Counted from the stretch's first letter, positions 1 through 9,310 are shown. The stretch: DNA of 64,000 nt from Streptomyces sp. AJS327 (GCF_013450295.1 NZ_SKBR01000001.1:2120501-2184500), one strand, 5' to 3'. The notes: a model not told the origin generated them from the sequence alone. Numbers and translations are program-made.

Positions 1-130
1 GCGGGGACATCGTCGGGGTGTGGATGCCCCCGGTGGGGGCGCACGTGATGATGACGGGTGGGGGCATGCGAACGCACCTCGCTGCGGAGTGGGTGGATCG
101 GGCCGTGTGGTCGGGCGGCGCGCGGGAGGG

Positions 131-1273
131 TCAGGCGCCGACGAGCGCGCGGTAGGCCTGGAGGACGAGGCCGTGGAAGTGGTGCACGCCGTGCTCGGAG
201 AGCCCCGGCGCCCGCTCCGGGTCGTACACGATTCGGCCCTGCTGGAAGGCGGGGGTGCTCATCCCGCGCTGCACGCTCTCCACCAGGTCGATGTCCTGCA
301 CCTGGAGGACCTCGTCGATGTACTGGACCGACTGCTTCTCGGCCTCGTCGAGCTCGGTGCTCTCCAGGAAGAAGTCCCAGGTCTCCACGGTGCGGTCGGG
401 CCCGGCGGGCACGATCTGGAACACCATGAAGTTGCCCCGCCCGGGGTAGCGCAGCAGGCAGGTGTTGGGCCACAGCCACCACACCGCGTGCTCCGTGACG
501 GTCGCGCCGGACACATCGTAGGCGGTGTTCTCGGAGGTGCCCGCGTCCGCGAAGTGGCTCGACCAGATGCCGTGGGTCCGCACGTCGTAGGTGTCCATGT
601 CCACGAGGGAGACGAACTCCTTGTGCGCGACGTGGCAGTGGTAGCACTCCAGGAAGTTGTCGATGACGTTCTTCCAGTTGCTCCGCACCTCGTAGTGCAG
701 CCGCTTGGCGTGCGTGAGCCGGGGCAGGTCCGGGGCCCGCGCGGTGATCTCGGCGGCGAGGTCGGGGGCCTGCTGGGCCAGCGGCGTGGCCGCCGGGTCG
801 AGGTTGACGAAGACGAAACCGCAGAACTCCTCGACCTGGATCTGGTCGAGGCAGATCGCCGAGCGGTCGAATGACTCCATCCGGTCCGTCTGCCGCGCCC
901 CCACGAGGGCGCCGCTCAGGTCGTACGTCCACGCGTGGTACGGGCAGACGATGGCGCGCGTCGTGCCGGAGCCCGACAACAGCTCGTGCGCCCGGTGCTT
1001 GCAGACGTTGTAGAAGGCGCGCAGCTGGTCCTTCCGGTCGCGGACGACGACCACCGGTGTCTCGGCGATCGTCGTGGCGACGTAGCTGCCCGGCCGCGTC
1101 AGCCGCTCGACGTGGCACACCCACTGCCAGGTGCGGGCGAAGACGGCCTGGAGGTCCGCCGCGTGCCACTTCGGCTCGGTGTACGCGTCGGCGCGCAGGG
1201 ACAGGGAGTTCGCGGGATCTTCGTCGTAGCCGGCGGATATCGCCGTGACCTCTTCCGGAGTGACAGCAGTCAT
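131..1273 (-). CDS. Rieske [2Fe-2S] ring-hydroxylase-type oxygenase, alpha subunit
   Basis: Terminal oxygenase component of a Rieske non-heme iron enzyme. The N-terminal Rieske domain shows the CKH and CPYH cluster ligands. The C-terminal catalytic domain carries the iron site E-x2-H-x4-H in the stretch ECYHCHVAH. A Glu stands where naphthalene dioxygenase has Asp at the bridging position. The Glu variant with a DNFLECYHC context is known from carnitine, glycine-betaine and stachydrine oxygenases, so N-demethylation or C-N cleavage of a quaternary amine is more likely than ring hydroxylation (inference). No reductase partner is in the window. The frame opens at a TTG at 1309, but the ATG at 1273 fits the family N-terminus better. 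It diverges from an aldehyde dehydrogenase, which could oxidise the aldehyde such chemistry releases. Confidence 0.85.
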   Translation of the reverse strand: MTAVTPEEVTAISAGYDEDPANSLSLRADAYTEPKWHAADLQAVFARTWQWVCHVERLTRPGSYVATTIAETPVVVVRDRKDQLRAFYNVCKHRAHELLSGSGTTRAIVCPYHAWTYDLSGALVGARQTDRMESFDRSAICLDQIQVEEFCGFVFVNLDPAATPLAQQAPDLAAEITARAPDLPRLTHAKRLHYEVRSNWKNVIDNFLECYHCHVAHKEFVSLVDMDTYDVRTHGIWSSHFADAGTSENTAYDVSGATVTEHAVWWLWPNTCLLRYPGRGNFMVFQIVPAGPDRTVETWDFFLESTELDEAEKQSVQYIDEVLQVQDIDLVESVQRGMSTPAFQQGRIVYDPERAPGLSEHGVHHFHGLVLQAYRALVGA

Positions 1274-1513
1274 GGCGTCGACGATAGGTGAAACTGGACG
1301 AACGTTCAATAGTCCGGTCGCTGGTCCCCGGCTCGCCCCCCGTCGATCTTCCCGGGGTCACCCCAGGTGGGAGGCGGTGTGCGAGGGGCGGCCCCGGCGA
1401 TCGCCGCGGTGTGCGCGGGGGTCGGGGTATCGTCGGACCCCTGGACATCTGTTCAGTCTGTGCCACCATGACGCGCCGAACCGCACCGCTGACGTGCGAG
1501 CTGGAGGAGGAGC

Positions 1514-2875
1514 ATGAGCCGGTACGCAGTCATCAACCCCGTCACCGACGAACTGGTCGCGGAGTACCCGACGATCACCGACGAGGAGCTGGAACGCGCC
1601 CTGGCGGCGACGCGCGCGGCGCAGTCGTCCTGGGCGCGCGAGACCACGGTGCGGCAGCGGGCGGCCCTCGTCGCGCGCGTGGGCGAGCTGCACGCCGAAC
1701 GGCGCCGCGAACTGGCGGAGATCATCGTCCGCGAGATGGGCAAGCCGATCGAACAGGCCCTCGGCGAGGTGGACTTCTGCGCCGACATCTACCGGTACAC
1801 CGCCGAGGTGGCGCCGGACTGCCTGGCCGACGTGGAGATCGGGCTCCCGGCCGGACGGGCCCTGGTGCGCAGCGCTCCGCTGGGCGTCCTGCTCGGCGTC
1901 ATGCCGTGGAACTACCCCGCCTACCAGGTGGCCCGCTTCGCGGCCCCGAACCTCGCCGTCGGCAACACGATCCTGCTCAAACACGCCCCGCAGTGCCCGC
2001 AGTCGGCCGCCTTCCTGGAGCGGATCTTCGCCGACGCCGGGCTCCCCGCCCACGCCTACACCACGGTCTACGCCACCAACGAGCAGGTGGCCGACCTCAT
2101 CGCCGACTCCCGGGTGGCCGGGGTGTCCCTCACGGGATCCGAGCGCGCCGGGCAGGCGGTGGCCGAACTCGCGGGCCGCCACCTGAAGAAGGTCGTCCTC
2201 GAACTCGGTGGCTCCGACCCGTTCCTGCTGCTGGGCACCGACGACCTGGACGCGACGGTCGACAAGGCCGTCACCGCGCGGATCGACAACGCCGGGCAGG
2301 CGTGCAACGCCGCCAAGCGCATGATCGTCGTGGACGAGCTGTACGAGGAGTTCGCCGAGCGGTTCACCCGCGTCTTCACGGCCCTGGAGCCCGGCGACCC
2401 GACCGACCCCGCCACCCGGCTGGGGCCGCTGTCCTCGACCGCCGCCGCCGAGCGGCTGGAGGAGCAGCTACAGCGCGCCGCCGAGCACGGGGCCACCGTG
2501 CGCCGGGCCGGTCCGCGCCGGGGCACCTTCTTCCCGCCCGTCGTCGTCACCGGTGTCACCCCGGAGAACCCCGTGCACCACGAGGAGTTCTTCGGTCCGG
2601 TCGCCGTGCTGTACCGGGCGCGGGACGAGGAGGAGGCGGTCGCCCTCGCCAACGACACCCCGTTCGGCCTGGGTTCGTACGTCCACACACCGGACGAGGA
2701 GCAGGCGCGGCGCGTGGCGGACCGGCTGGAGGCCGGGATGGTCTTCGTCAACGAGGTCGACGCGGAGGCCGTGGAGCTGCCCTTCGGTGGCGTGAAGCGC
2801 TCCGGCACCGGACGCGAGCTCGGGCACCTGGCGTTCAACGAGTTCGTGAACAAGAAGATGATCCGGCTCCCCTGA
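1514..2875 (+). CDS. NAD(P)-dependent aldehyde dehydrogenase (succinate-semialdehyde DH-like)
   Basis: A 453-residue soluble aldehyde dehydrogenase that oxidises an aldehyde to its acid. It has the PWNYP cofactor-domain motif, the ELGGSDP general-base region and the catalytic cysteine C264 in NAGQACNA. Its length and NAGQAC pattern fit the GabD1-like branch rather than classical betaine aldehyde dehydrogenases. A strong GGAGGAGG ribosome site lies just upstream of the ATG. It is divergent from the Rieske oxygenase with about 240 bp between starts, so the two probably share a catabolic route. The substrate cannot be assigned from sequence alone. Confidence 0.88.
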   Translation: MSRYAVINPVTDELVAEYPTITDEELERALAATRAAQSSWARETTVRQRAALVARVGELHAERRRELAEIIVREMGKPIEQALGEVDFCADIYRYTAEVAPDCLADVEIGLPAGRALVRSAPLGVLLGVMPWNYPAYQVARFAAPNLAVGNTILLKHAPQCPQSAAFLERIFADAGLPAHAYTTVYATNEQVADLIADSRVAGVSLTGSERAGQAVAELAGRHLKKVVLELGGSDPFLLLGTDDLDATVDKAVTARIDNAGQACNAAKRMIVVDELYEEFAERFTRVFTALEPGDPTDPATRLGPLSSTAAAERLEEQLQRAAEHGATVRRAGPRRGTFFPPVVVTGVTPENPVHHEEFFGPVAVLYRARDEEEAVALANDTPFGLGSYVHTPDEEQARRVADRLEAGMVFVNEVDAEAVELPFGGVKRSGTGRELGHLAFNEFVNKKMIRLP

Positions 2876-2923
2876 GTCCGGCCCACACCGCACGCGGCTC
2901 CCGCCCCGTTCCGCCGCCCCGCG

Positions 2924-3460
2924 CTACGCCGGGTCCGGCGGGCGGGGCGGCCGCGTGCCGTCCGCCGGTGCCCCGCCCGGGCGGGTCCGCTGCGGCTCCC
3001 CGGTGCCCACCAGGTCGAGGAGGTGGGTCAGGACGCGGAGGCAGGTGTCGACCTCGGCCTCGCTCAGCTCGCCGCTGATCCCGCCGAGCACCGCGTGTTC
3101 CCGGTCGAGCACCGCCCCGATCGCGGCCTCGCCGTCGGCGGTCAGCCGGATCAGGGAGGACCGCTTGTGCGCCGGGTTGGCGACCGGCTCCACCAGGCCC
3201 CGCGCCGCCGCGTCGTTGACCACGCGCTGCACGAACTGGCGGCTCAGCGCCTGGTTCCGGCCCATCTGCGGGACGGTCAGGGGGCCGTTGGCGTGCAGCA
3301 CGCGGAGCACGGCCCGCACCCCGACCGTCAACCCCTCGGTGGACACGTCCTGTTCGACCCGGTGGTGCGCCCGGCGGTACAGCGGCCCCACGAGGTCGAA
3401 CACCTGGGAGAGCCGCTCCGCCAGGGCTTCGGGCGGCTGTTCACGCTCGGTCTCACTCAC
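2924..3460 (-). CDS. MarR-family transcriptional regulator
   Basis: A 178-residue winged-helix regulator. The core contains the MarR recognition-helix region (LTVPQMGRNQALSRQFVQRVV) followed by the wing and a C-terminal dimerisation helix. It ends in a Pro/Arg-rich tail of about 25 residues with no obvious role. The start is a GTG. Two copies of an inverted repeat TGACA-N7-TGTCA lie between this gene and the divergent hydrolase. MarR proteins commonly repress themselves and a divergent enzyme gene and are released by a small ligand, so this one probably controls the hydrolase. Confidence 0.88.
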   Translation of the reverse strand: MSETEREQPPEALAERLSQVFDLVGPLYRRAHHRVEQDVSTEGLTVGVRAVLRVLHANGPLTVPQMGRNQALSRQFVQRVVNDAAARGLVEPVANPAHKRSSLIRLTADGEAAIGAVLDREHAVLGGISGELSEAEVDTCLRVLTHLLDLVGTGEPQRTRPGGAPADGTRPPRPPDPA

Positions 3461-3470
3461 CTCTCCATCA

Positions 3471-3518
3471 TGACACCTGAGTTGTCAGTCGCGCCACAAG
3501 ATGACACCTTGGTTGTCA
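3471..3518. promoter_or_regulatory. Twin 17-bp operators TGACA-N7-TGTCA in the marR/hydrolase intergenic region
   Basis: TGACACCTGAGTTGTCA occupies 3471-3487 and TGACACCTTGGTTGTCA occupies 3502-3518. Both are dyads with 5-bp arms, and their centres are 31 bp apart, about three helical turns. The second runs into the ATG of the hydrolase and the first lies 11 bp from the regulator's GTG. This is what autoregulatory MarR operators look like; binding by this regulator is inferred. Confidence 0.72.
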
Positions 3519-4294
3519 TGAATGATGTGTTCTGGCTCGACGCCGGCACCGGCCGGCCGCTCGTCCTGCTGCACGGCGGCTTCCTGGACCACGGCATGTG
3601 GGCCGACCAGATTCCCGTGCTGGCCACGCGGTACCGCGTCATCGCGCCCGACGCCCGGGGGCACGGGCGGTCCGCTCCCGCCACCGCGCCGTTCCGGCAC
3701 GTCGACGACCTCGCCGCGCTGCTACGGGAGTTGGAGACCGGCCCGGCGATCCTGGTCGGCGTCTCCATGGGCGGCGCCCTCGCGGTCGACGCCGCCCTGG
3801 AGTACCCCGATCTCGTCGCGGCGCTGGTCGTCAGCGGCGCCGGTACCAGCGAGCCGTACTTCACCGACCCCTGGACCCAGCAGACCCTGGGCGCCTGGCA
3901 GGCGGCGATGGCCGCGGGTGATCTGGACGCCTCCGTCGAGGCGTTCACCCTCCTCGGCGCGGGCCCGCACCGTGGGCTCGACCAGCTCGACCCCGAGGTC
4001 GTCGGGCGCCTGCGCGGAATGGCGCGGGGCACGATGTCCCAGCACACCGCGGACGAGCCGGACTGGCGGATCCCGGTGGCCGACACCTGGAACCGCGTGG
4101 CCGGGATCGGCGTGCCCACGCTCGCCGTCAACGGCGCCCTCGACTCACCCGACCACGTCGGCATGGCCGAACGGCTCGCCCGCACCGTCCCGGGCGGCCG
4201 GGCGGTGTCGCTCGACGGCGCCGCGCACTACCCCAACATGGAGCGCCCGGACGCCTTCAACGAGATCCTCCGGGGCTTCCTCCGCGAGCTGTGA
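3518..4294 (+). CDS. Alpha/beta-fold hydrolase
   Basis: A 258-residue hydrolase of the AB_hydrolase_1 type. The oxyanion-hole motif LLHGGF is near residue 20, the nucleophile elbow is GVSMGG, the acidic residue is likely in NGALDSPDH, and the histidine is in DGAAHYPN. The triad looks complete. The start could be the ATG at 3470 or at 3518. I prefer 3518 because the protein then begins as the family usually does, and because the upstream DNA is occupied by two operators. It is probably controlled by the divergent MarR protein. The ester or lactone substrate is unknown. Confidence 0.85.
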   Translation: MNDVFWLDAGTGRPLVLLHGGFLDHGMWADQIPVLATRYRVIAPDARGHGRSAPATAPFRHVDDLAALLRELETGPAILVGVSMGGALAVDAALEYPDLVAALVVSGAGTSEPYFTDPWTQQTLGAWQAAMAAGDLDASVEAFTLLGAGPHRGLDQLDPEVVGRLRGMARGTMSQHTADEPDWRIPVADTWNRVAGIGVPTLAVNGALDSPDHVGMAERLARTVPGGRAVSLDGAAHYPNMERPDAFNEILRGFLREL

Positions 4295-4304
4295 CCCCCG
4301 GCCG

Positions 4305-4925
4305 TCAGGGGTGCGCGGCGGCGGGACCGCCCTCCGCCGCCGCGCGCTGACGCCGGTAGTGGCGGGCCGCCCGGGCGCGGTTGCCGCAGGAGGGTTTGCA
4401 CCACTCCTGCCGCCCGTGGCTCTTGACGAAGTAGCGCACGCAGCGCGGTGCGGCGCAGGCCCGCAGCCGCGCGCGTCGAGGTCCGCCCAGGAAGTCGATG
4501 GCCGAGCGGGCCAGCGCCGCCAGAAGCCGGACCCGCGGGTCCGGCTCGGTCGGCAGCAGCCGGGGTGCCGGGTCTCCGTCCGGCGGCCAGTCCAGCCGGG
4601 GAACCACCCGCTCCAGTGCGGCGGTCTGGTTCAGATGGGCCAGCGCCCGCTCCCACGGCGGCAGTTCACCGGCGTCGGCCGGACTGGGGGGAGCGGGCTC
4701 GACGGCCCGGGCGAACAGGGCGCGGACGGCCCGCCGCACCCCGGTGATCTCCGCCCGGAGCCGTTCGTCCACCACCAGCTCCCGCACGGGGACGCCGTCC
4801 AGCAGCTCCTCCCGCGCCCGGACCCAGCGGGTCGCCCCGGCGGGCGTGGCGAGGTCGTCGGTGACGCCGCCGTCCCCGTCGTGCCGGATCGTGCTCGCCA
4901 GCTCCAGCGCCAGCCCGCTCTCCAT
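4305..4925 (-). CDS. CGNR zinc-finger / ABATE-domain regulator
   Basis: A 206-residue protein with an N-terminal ABATE (putative stress-response ligand-binding) region and a C-terminal CGNR zinc finger. The finger has two cysteines in CAAPRC and two in WCKPSCGNR. Members of this family are thought to be DNA-binding regulators. The ATG at 4925 has GGAGG-like bases a few nucleotides upstream, so I chose it over the longer frame from 5024. It diverges from a metallophosphoesterase, and a 28-bp dyad lies between the two genes. Its end is 10 bp from the convergent hydrolase. Confidence 0.85.
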   Translation of the reverse strand: MESGLALELASTIRHDGDGGVTDDLATPAGATRWVRAREELLDGVPVRELVVDERLRAEITGVRRAVRALFARAVEPAPPSPADAGELPPWERALAHLNQTAALERVVPRLDWPPDGDPAPRLLPTEPDPRVRLLAALARSAIDFLGGPRRARLRACAAPRCVRYFVKSHGRQEWCKPSCGNRARAARHYRRQRAAAEGGPAAAHP

Positions 4926-5048
4926 CGGCGCCTCCTCCCACGTCCTCGCCGCTCCCCACGGCTCCCGGCCTCGCTCCGTGGTGCCGGGGCGTGACCACCC
5001 CTTCCACCGCCCCCACTTGAGCACACCGCGCCGCCGCGCCTAGGCTAT

Positions 5049-5076
5049 CTAACGGAAAAATGGAAATTACCGTTAG
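5049..5076. promoter_or_regulatory. 28-bp inverted repeat between CGNR regulator and phosphoesterase operon
   Basis: The arms CTAACGG (5049-5055) and CCGTTAG (5070-5076) are perfect and flank an A/T-rich 14-bp spacer. The patch is conspicuously AT-rich for this genome and sits in a divergent promoter region, so an operator, perhaps for the CGNR protein, is plausible. Confidence 0.5.
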
Positions 5077-5163
5077 GCGCGGGCGTTCGCCGTGCCCGCC
5101 GCGTCGTGCGCCTCCGCGTCCGACGCGTGCGCGCCTGCCGCCGCCCCGGGGAGGGAACAGCCG

Positions 5164-5907
5164 ATGACGACGCTTCTGGCCCAGGTCAGCGACCTGCATC
5201 TGGACGGGGGCGCACGGGCCACCCGGCGCGCCGAACGGGTCCTGGAGCACCTGCGCTCCCTGCCCCGCCCGGTCGACGCCGTCCTCGTCACCGGCGATAT
5301 CGCCGACCACGGGGAGGAGGACGAGTACGCCCTGGCGGCCGAGTTGCTCAGCGGCCCCTTCCCGGTGCTCACCTGCCCCGGTAACCACGACGTGCGCTCC
5401 GCCTACCGCACGGCCCTGCTCGGGGAGGCACCCGGCGACGGGCCGGTGAACCGGCTGCACCACGTCGCCGGAACCGCCGTCCTGCTGTGCGACTCCAGCG
5501 TCCCCGGCCGCGACGAGGGCCTGCTCGACGCCGGCACGCTGCGCTGGATCGAGCAGCGGCTCGCCGAACTGCCGGGCGAGACCCGGGCGTTGCTCGCCTT
5601 CCACCATCCGCCCGTCGTTCTCCACCACCCGCTGCCCGACGCCATCCGGCTCCGGGAACCGGCGAGACTGGCCGCCCTGCTCGACGCGCACCCCCGGATC
5701 GCCGCCGTGCTCACCGGGCACGCGCACACCGCGGCCGTCTCGAACTTCGCCGGACTCCCGCTGGTCACCGCACCGGCCGTCACCTCGACCCTGCGTCTGC
5801 CCTGGGAGGGCGGCCCTCCCGTCGACCCGGACCAGCCGCCCGGTCTCGCCTTCCACGTCCTCGACGACGACGGGCGGCTGACCACCCACTTCCGCGTGCT
5901 GCCCTGA
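5164..5907 (+). CDS. Calcineurin-like metallophosphoesterase (CpdA-like)
   Basis: A 247-residue cytoplasmic phosphoesterase. The five metal-binding blocks are in order: DLHLD near residue 11, GDIADH, GNHD, FHHPP and GHAH. This arrangement and length match the class III cyclic-nucleotide phosphodiesterase (CpdA/Icc) group. Hydrolysis of 3',5'-cAMP or another phosphodiester is the family expectation, not proven here. The ATG at 5164 has a GAGGGA ribosome site, while an upstream start in the same frame would add a low-complexity Ala/Cys leader. It is first of three co-directional genes, with the LysE exporter 22 bp downstream. Confidence 0.86.
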   Translation: MTTLLAQVSDLHLDGGARATRRAERVLEHLRSLPRPVDAVLVTGDIADHGEEDEYALAAELLSGPFPVLTCPGNHDVRSAYRTALLGEAPGDGPVNRLHHVAGTAVLLCDSSVPGRDEGLLDAGTLRWIEQRLAELPGETRALLAFHHPPVVLHHPLPDAIRLREPARLAALLDAHPRIAAVLTGHAHTAAVSNFAGLPLVTAPAVTSTLRLPWEGGPPVDPDQPPGLAFHVLDDDGRLTTHFRVLP

Positions 5908-5929
5908 ACCCGCCGAGCCCGGAGGCACC

Positions 5930-6547
5930 GTGATCCCGCCGCACGCCGTCCTGGGGTTCCTGGTGGCGCTCCTTCCCCTGGTCGCCACCCCGGGCGCCAG
6001 CCTGGCGCTGCTGCTGCGGCACACCGCCGGAGCCGGGCGCCGCCGGGCCGTGCCCGTCATCCTCGGCACGGCCACCGGCATCCACGCCCACGCCCTGCTT
6101 GCGCTGGCCGGACTGTCGGCGCTGGTCCTGCACTCCAGCCGGGCCCTCACCGCCGTCCGGCTGCTCGGCGCGGCCTACCTCGTAGCCCTGGGCCTGTGGA
6201 CCTGGTGCTCCGCCCGGAAGCCGCCGGGCGCCGCCGCCCGCCGCCCGGCGTGGTGGCCGGACTCCGCCTACACGCAGGCGACGCTCGCCAACGTCCTCAA
6301 CCCGAAGGCGGCGGCGGTCTACCTGACCCTCGTACCCCAGTTCCTCGTGCCGGACCGCCCGTTGGGCGGCCAGATCCTCACCCTGGCCGCCGCCCACGCG
6401 CTGCTGGTGGCGGCCTGGCTGGGCGTCTGGACGCTCCTCATCCACCGGGCCGCGGACACCCTGCGGCGGCCCCGGTACCGGGAGCGGGTGGCCCGGGCCA
6501 CCGGCGCGGTGCTGCTCGTCCTCGGGGTCCGGAGCGCGCTGGCCTAG
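5930..6547 (+). CDS. LysE/RhtB-family amino-acid exporter
   Basis: A 205-residue integral membrane protein with about six hydrophobic segments. It has the family marks TPGAS near residue 22 and NVLNPKA near residue 124. LysE/RhtB proteins export amino acids or related metabolites. It starts at a GTG 22 bp after the phosphoesterase, preceded by GGAGG. The substrate is not predictable from sequence. Confidence 0.85.
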   Translation: MIPPHAVLGFLVALLPLVATPGASLALLLRHTAGAGRRRAVPVILGTATGIHAHALLALAGLSALVLHSSRALTAVRLLGAAYLVALGLWTWCSARKPPGAAARRPAWWPDSAYTQATLANVLNPKAAAVYLTLVPQFLVPDRPLGGQILTLAAAHALLVAAWLGVWTLLIHRAADTLRRPRYRERVARATGAVLLVLGVRSALA

Positions 6548-6680
6548 CCGTGCGGGCGGCGCTGACCGGGACGGGGCGGCCTGACCGGGGCCGGGACGTC
6601 GGGGCCCGCCACCGGGCGGCTACCGTGGCGGGCGGACCACCACCGGCTCGTCCGCGAGCGGCCACCGCGAGGAGGACAGC

Positions 6681-7328
6681 GTGCTCATCCACCCCTGGGA
6701 CGCCAGCCTGGACGAGGCCGAGTGGCGCGACTGGATCCTTGAGGGCCACGACTTCGGGCAACTGAGCGTCAACGGCCCGCCCGGCCAGCCGCCCGCCGTC
6801 GTCCCCACCCACTTCAGCCCGGACGGCGCGGACCTGCTGGTCCATCTCGCCCGGCCCAACCCGGTCTGGACGGCGCTCGAGCGCGATCCGCGCGTCGTCC
6901 TCACCGTCGTCGGCGACTACGCCTTCATCCCCGGCCCCTGGCGAGCGAAGGACGGCGTGCCCCCCACCGACGGGGTCCCCACCAGCTACTACACGGCCGT
7001 CCAGTTCAGCTGCCACGCCCACCTCGTGGACGAACCGGACGCCAAGGCCGAGCTGTTGCGCCGGCAGCTCGCGCACTTCCAGCCGGACGGCGACCACGCC
7101 GCCGTCGAGCCCGGGAAGCCGCCCTACGGCCGGATGCTGTCCGGCATCCGCGGACTGCGGCTCGCGGTCACCGAGGTACGGGCCAAGTTCAAGTACGACG
7201 ACCAGAAGACCGTCGAGCACCGCGCGGCCGTCGCCGGGCACCTCACCGTGCGCGACCAGGGCCTGGACGCCGCCACCGCACGCCAGCAGCGCCGCCGACT
7301 CGACCGCCTCGGCCCCTGGACACCCTGA
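6681..7328 (+). CDS. PaiB-type FMN-binding split-barrel protein
   Basis: A 215-residue protein of the PaiB family (FMN-binding negative transcriptional regulator, split-barrel fold). Typical family stretches are the N-terminal HPWDAS and the central VPTSYYTAVQ segment, followed by a long charged C-terminal region. In Bacillus, PaiB affects sporulation and protease genes; many actinobacterial homologues lack a known role and may be flavin-linked enzymes. The GTG start has a GAGGA ribosome site. It follows the LysE gene by 133 bp and is followed by a strong hairpin, so it is probably the last gene of the unit. Confidence 0.8.
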   Translation: MLIHPWDASLDEAEWRDWILEGHDFGQLSVNGPPGQPPAVVPTHFSPDGADLLVHLARPNPVWTALERDPRVVLTVVGDYAFIPGPWRAKDGVPPTDGVPTSYYTAVQFSCHAHLVDEPDAKAELLRRQLAHFQPDGDHAAVEPGKPPYGRMLSGIRGLRLAVTEVRAKFKYDDQKTVEHRAAVAGHLTVRDQGLDAATARQQRRRLDRLGPWTP

Positions 7329-7372
7329 CACCCCGCCCCCCCCGGACCTCCTCCCGGGCCCCGGGGCGGGTG
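7329..7372. terminator. G+C-rich hairpin after the PaiB-like gene
   Basis: Outer arms CACCCCGCCCC and GGGGCGGGTG pair with one bulged base around an inner CCCGG/CCGGG stem. There is no U-tract, as is usual for Streptomyces terminators. Confidence 0.5.
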
Positions 7373-7565
7373 CCGGGCGTCCGGTATCCGGGTGCCCCGC
7401 CGCTCCTCCCGGACGGACCGGGGCTCCCCTCCCCGTTTCCGCGGGCTAGTCCAATGAGCCCTGGACACAAGGGAGTTAAGGACGGAGCGGGCGCATTGAC
7501 AAACGCGGGGTGGCTCGCGAGGCTCCGGCCTGACCATGTCATCGACCGAGCAGAGGTCTCCCCAC

Positions 7566-8339
7566 ATGACATCACGACGTTCCACCACGCTGTTCGTGGC
7601 GGCGGTGGCCAGCGCCGGAATGCTGTTCGCCGCGCCCGCCTCCGCCAGCTCCAGCCAGTCCACCGCCCCGGCGCCGTCCGCCGACGCCGCGCCCGCCGAC
7701 GCCTGTTACACCTGGAGCGACGAGCTGAAGGAGGGCGCCTCCGGCGACGCCGTGCGGCAGCTCCAGATCCGGGTGGCGGGCTACCCGGCGTCGGGTGAGG
7801 ACATCGCGATCGACGGCGAGTTCGGCCCCGCGACCAAGGCGGCGGTGAAGCGCTTCCAGGAGGCGTACGGGCTGAGCGGCAGCGGCGTCGCGGACCAGGC
7901 CACCTTCGACAAGATCTACGAACTCCAGGACGACGACTGCTCGCCGGTCAACTTCGACTGGAGTGAGCTGAACAACTGCAACTCCGACTGGTCCGGCGGA
8001 AAGGTCTCGGCGGCCACCGCCAAGGCCAACGCCCTGGTCACCATGTGGAAGTTGCAGGCCATGCGGCACGCCATGGGCGACAAGCCGATCGTCGTCAACG
8101 GCGGCTTCCGCAGCGTCTCCTGCAACGACAACGTGGGCGGCGCGCCCAACAGCCGTCACCTGTACGGCCACGCGGCCGACCTGGGCGCCGGGTCCCAGGG
8201 CTTCTGCGCCCTGGCCCTCGAAGCCCGGAACCACGGCTTCGGTGAGATCCTCGGCCCGGGCTACCCCGGTCACGACGACCACACCCACGTCGCGGGCGGC
8301 GGCGGCAAGTCCTGGTCGGCTCCCAGCTGCGGGATGTGA
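7566..8339 (+). CDS. Secreted zinc D-alanyl-D-alanine carboxypeptidase (M15) with peptidoglycan-binding domain
   Basis: A 257-residue secreted wall hydrolase. Residues 1-28 form a signal peptide (Arg-rich start, hydrophobic core, APASA cleavage region). A PG_binding_1 domain follows at about 45-120 and an M15A peptidase domain at about 140-257. Zinc ligands fit the family pattern H198-x6-D205, with the last histidine in H239-T-H241. Enzymes like the S. albus G peptidase trim D-Ala from stem peptides or cleave D,D-crosslinks. The ATG at 7566 begins a good signal peptide; a frame opening at 7536 would only add ten residues. It stands alone, followed by a strong hairpin. Confidence 0.9.
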   Translation: MTSRRSTTLFVAAVASAGMLFAAPASASSSQSTAPAPSADAAPADACYTWSDELKEGASGDAVRQLQIRVAGYPASGEDIAIDGEFGPATKAAVKRFQEAYGLSGSGVADQATFDKIYELQDDDCSPVNFDWSELNNCNSDWSGGKVSAATAKANALVTMWKLQAMRHAMGDKPIVVNGGFRSVSCNDNVGGAPNSRHLYGHAADLGAGSQGFCALALEARNHGFGEILGPGYPGHDDHTHVAGGGGKSWSAPSCGM

Positions 8340-8345
8340 GGTCGC

Positions 8346-8363
8346 CCGGCTGACAACAGCCGG
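8346..8363. repeat. Small perfect hairpin after the carboxypeptidase gene
   Basis: CCGGCTG and CAGCCGG form a 7-bp stem with an ACAA loop, seven bases after the stop codon. It precedes the larger terminator hairpin. Confidence 0.45.
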
Positions 8364-8367
8364 ACGC

Positions 8368-8403
8368 GCGCCCGCGGTTCCCCTCCTGGGGGACCGCGGG
8401 CGC
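8368..8403. terminator. Strong bidirectional hairpin between carboxypeptidase and siderophore ABC genes
   Basis: A 16-bp stem (8368-8383 with 8388-8403) with one mismatch and a TCCT loop. It separates convergent genes ending at 8339 (+) and 8501 (-). Confidence 0.75.
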
Positions 8404-8500
8404 TTCGCGTGGGCTGGCCCGGCGGGGCGAACGGGCCCTCCGGGCCGGCGAGTTCGCGCCCGGCCCCCACGGCCGGGACGGCCAGCCCCGCCGGGCGGGG

Positions 8501-9302
<802 letters not shown>

Positions 9303-9310
<8 letters not shown>

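Noticed and set aside
1..130. Possible gene at the left edge
   Set aside because: Only 130 bp precede the Rieske stop codon and no frame there shows a domain or coding bias beyond the antisense shadow.
1298..1305. GAACGTTC palindrome upstream of the Rieske gene as an operator
   Set aside because: Only 8 bp with no extended symmetry; it lies at or inside the possible N-terminal extension of the gene and can occur by chance.
7440..7565. Riboswitch in the leader of the DD-carboxypeptidase gene
   Set aside because: Wall-hydrolase genes in Streptomyces can have c-di-AMP riboswitches, but I could not match the conserved core here. A covariance-model search would decide.
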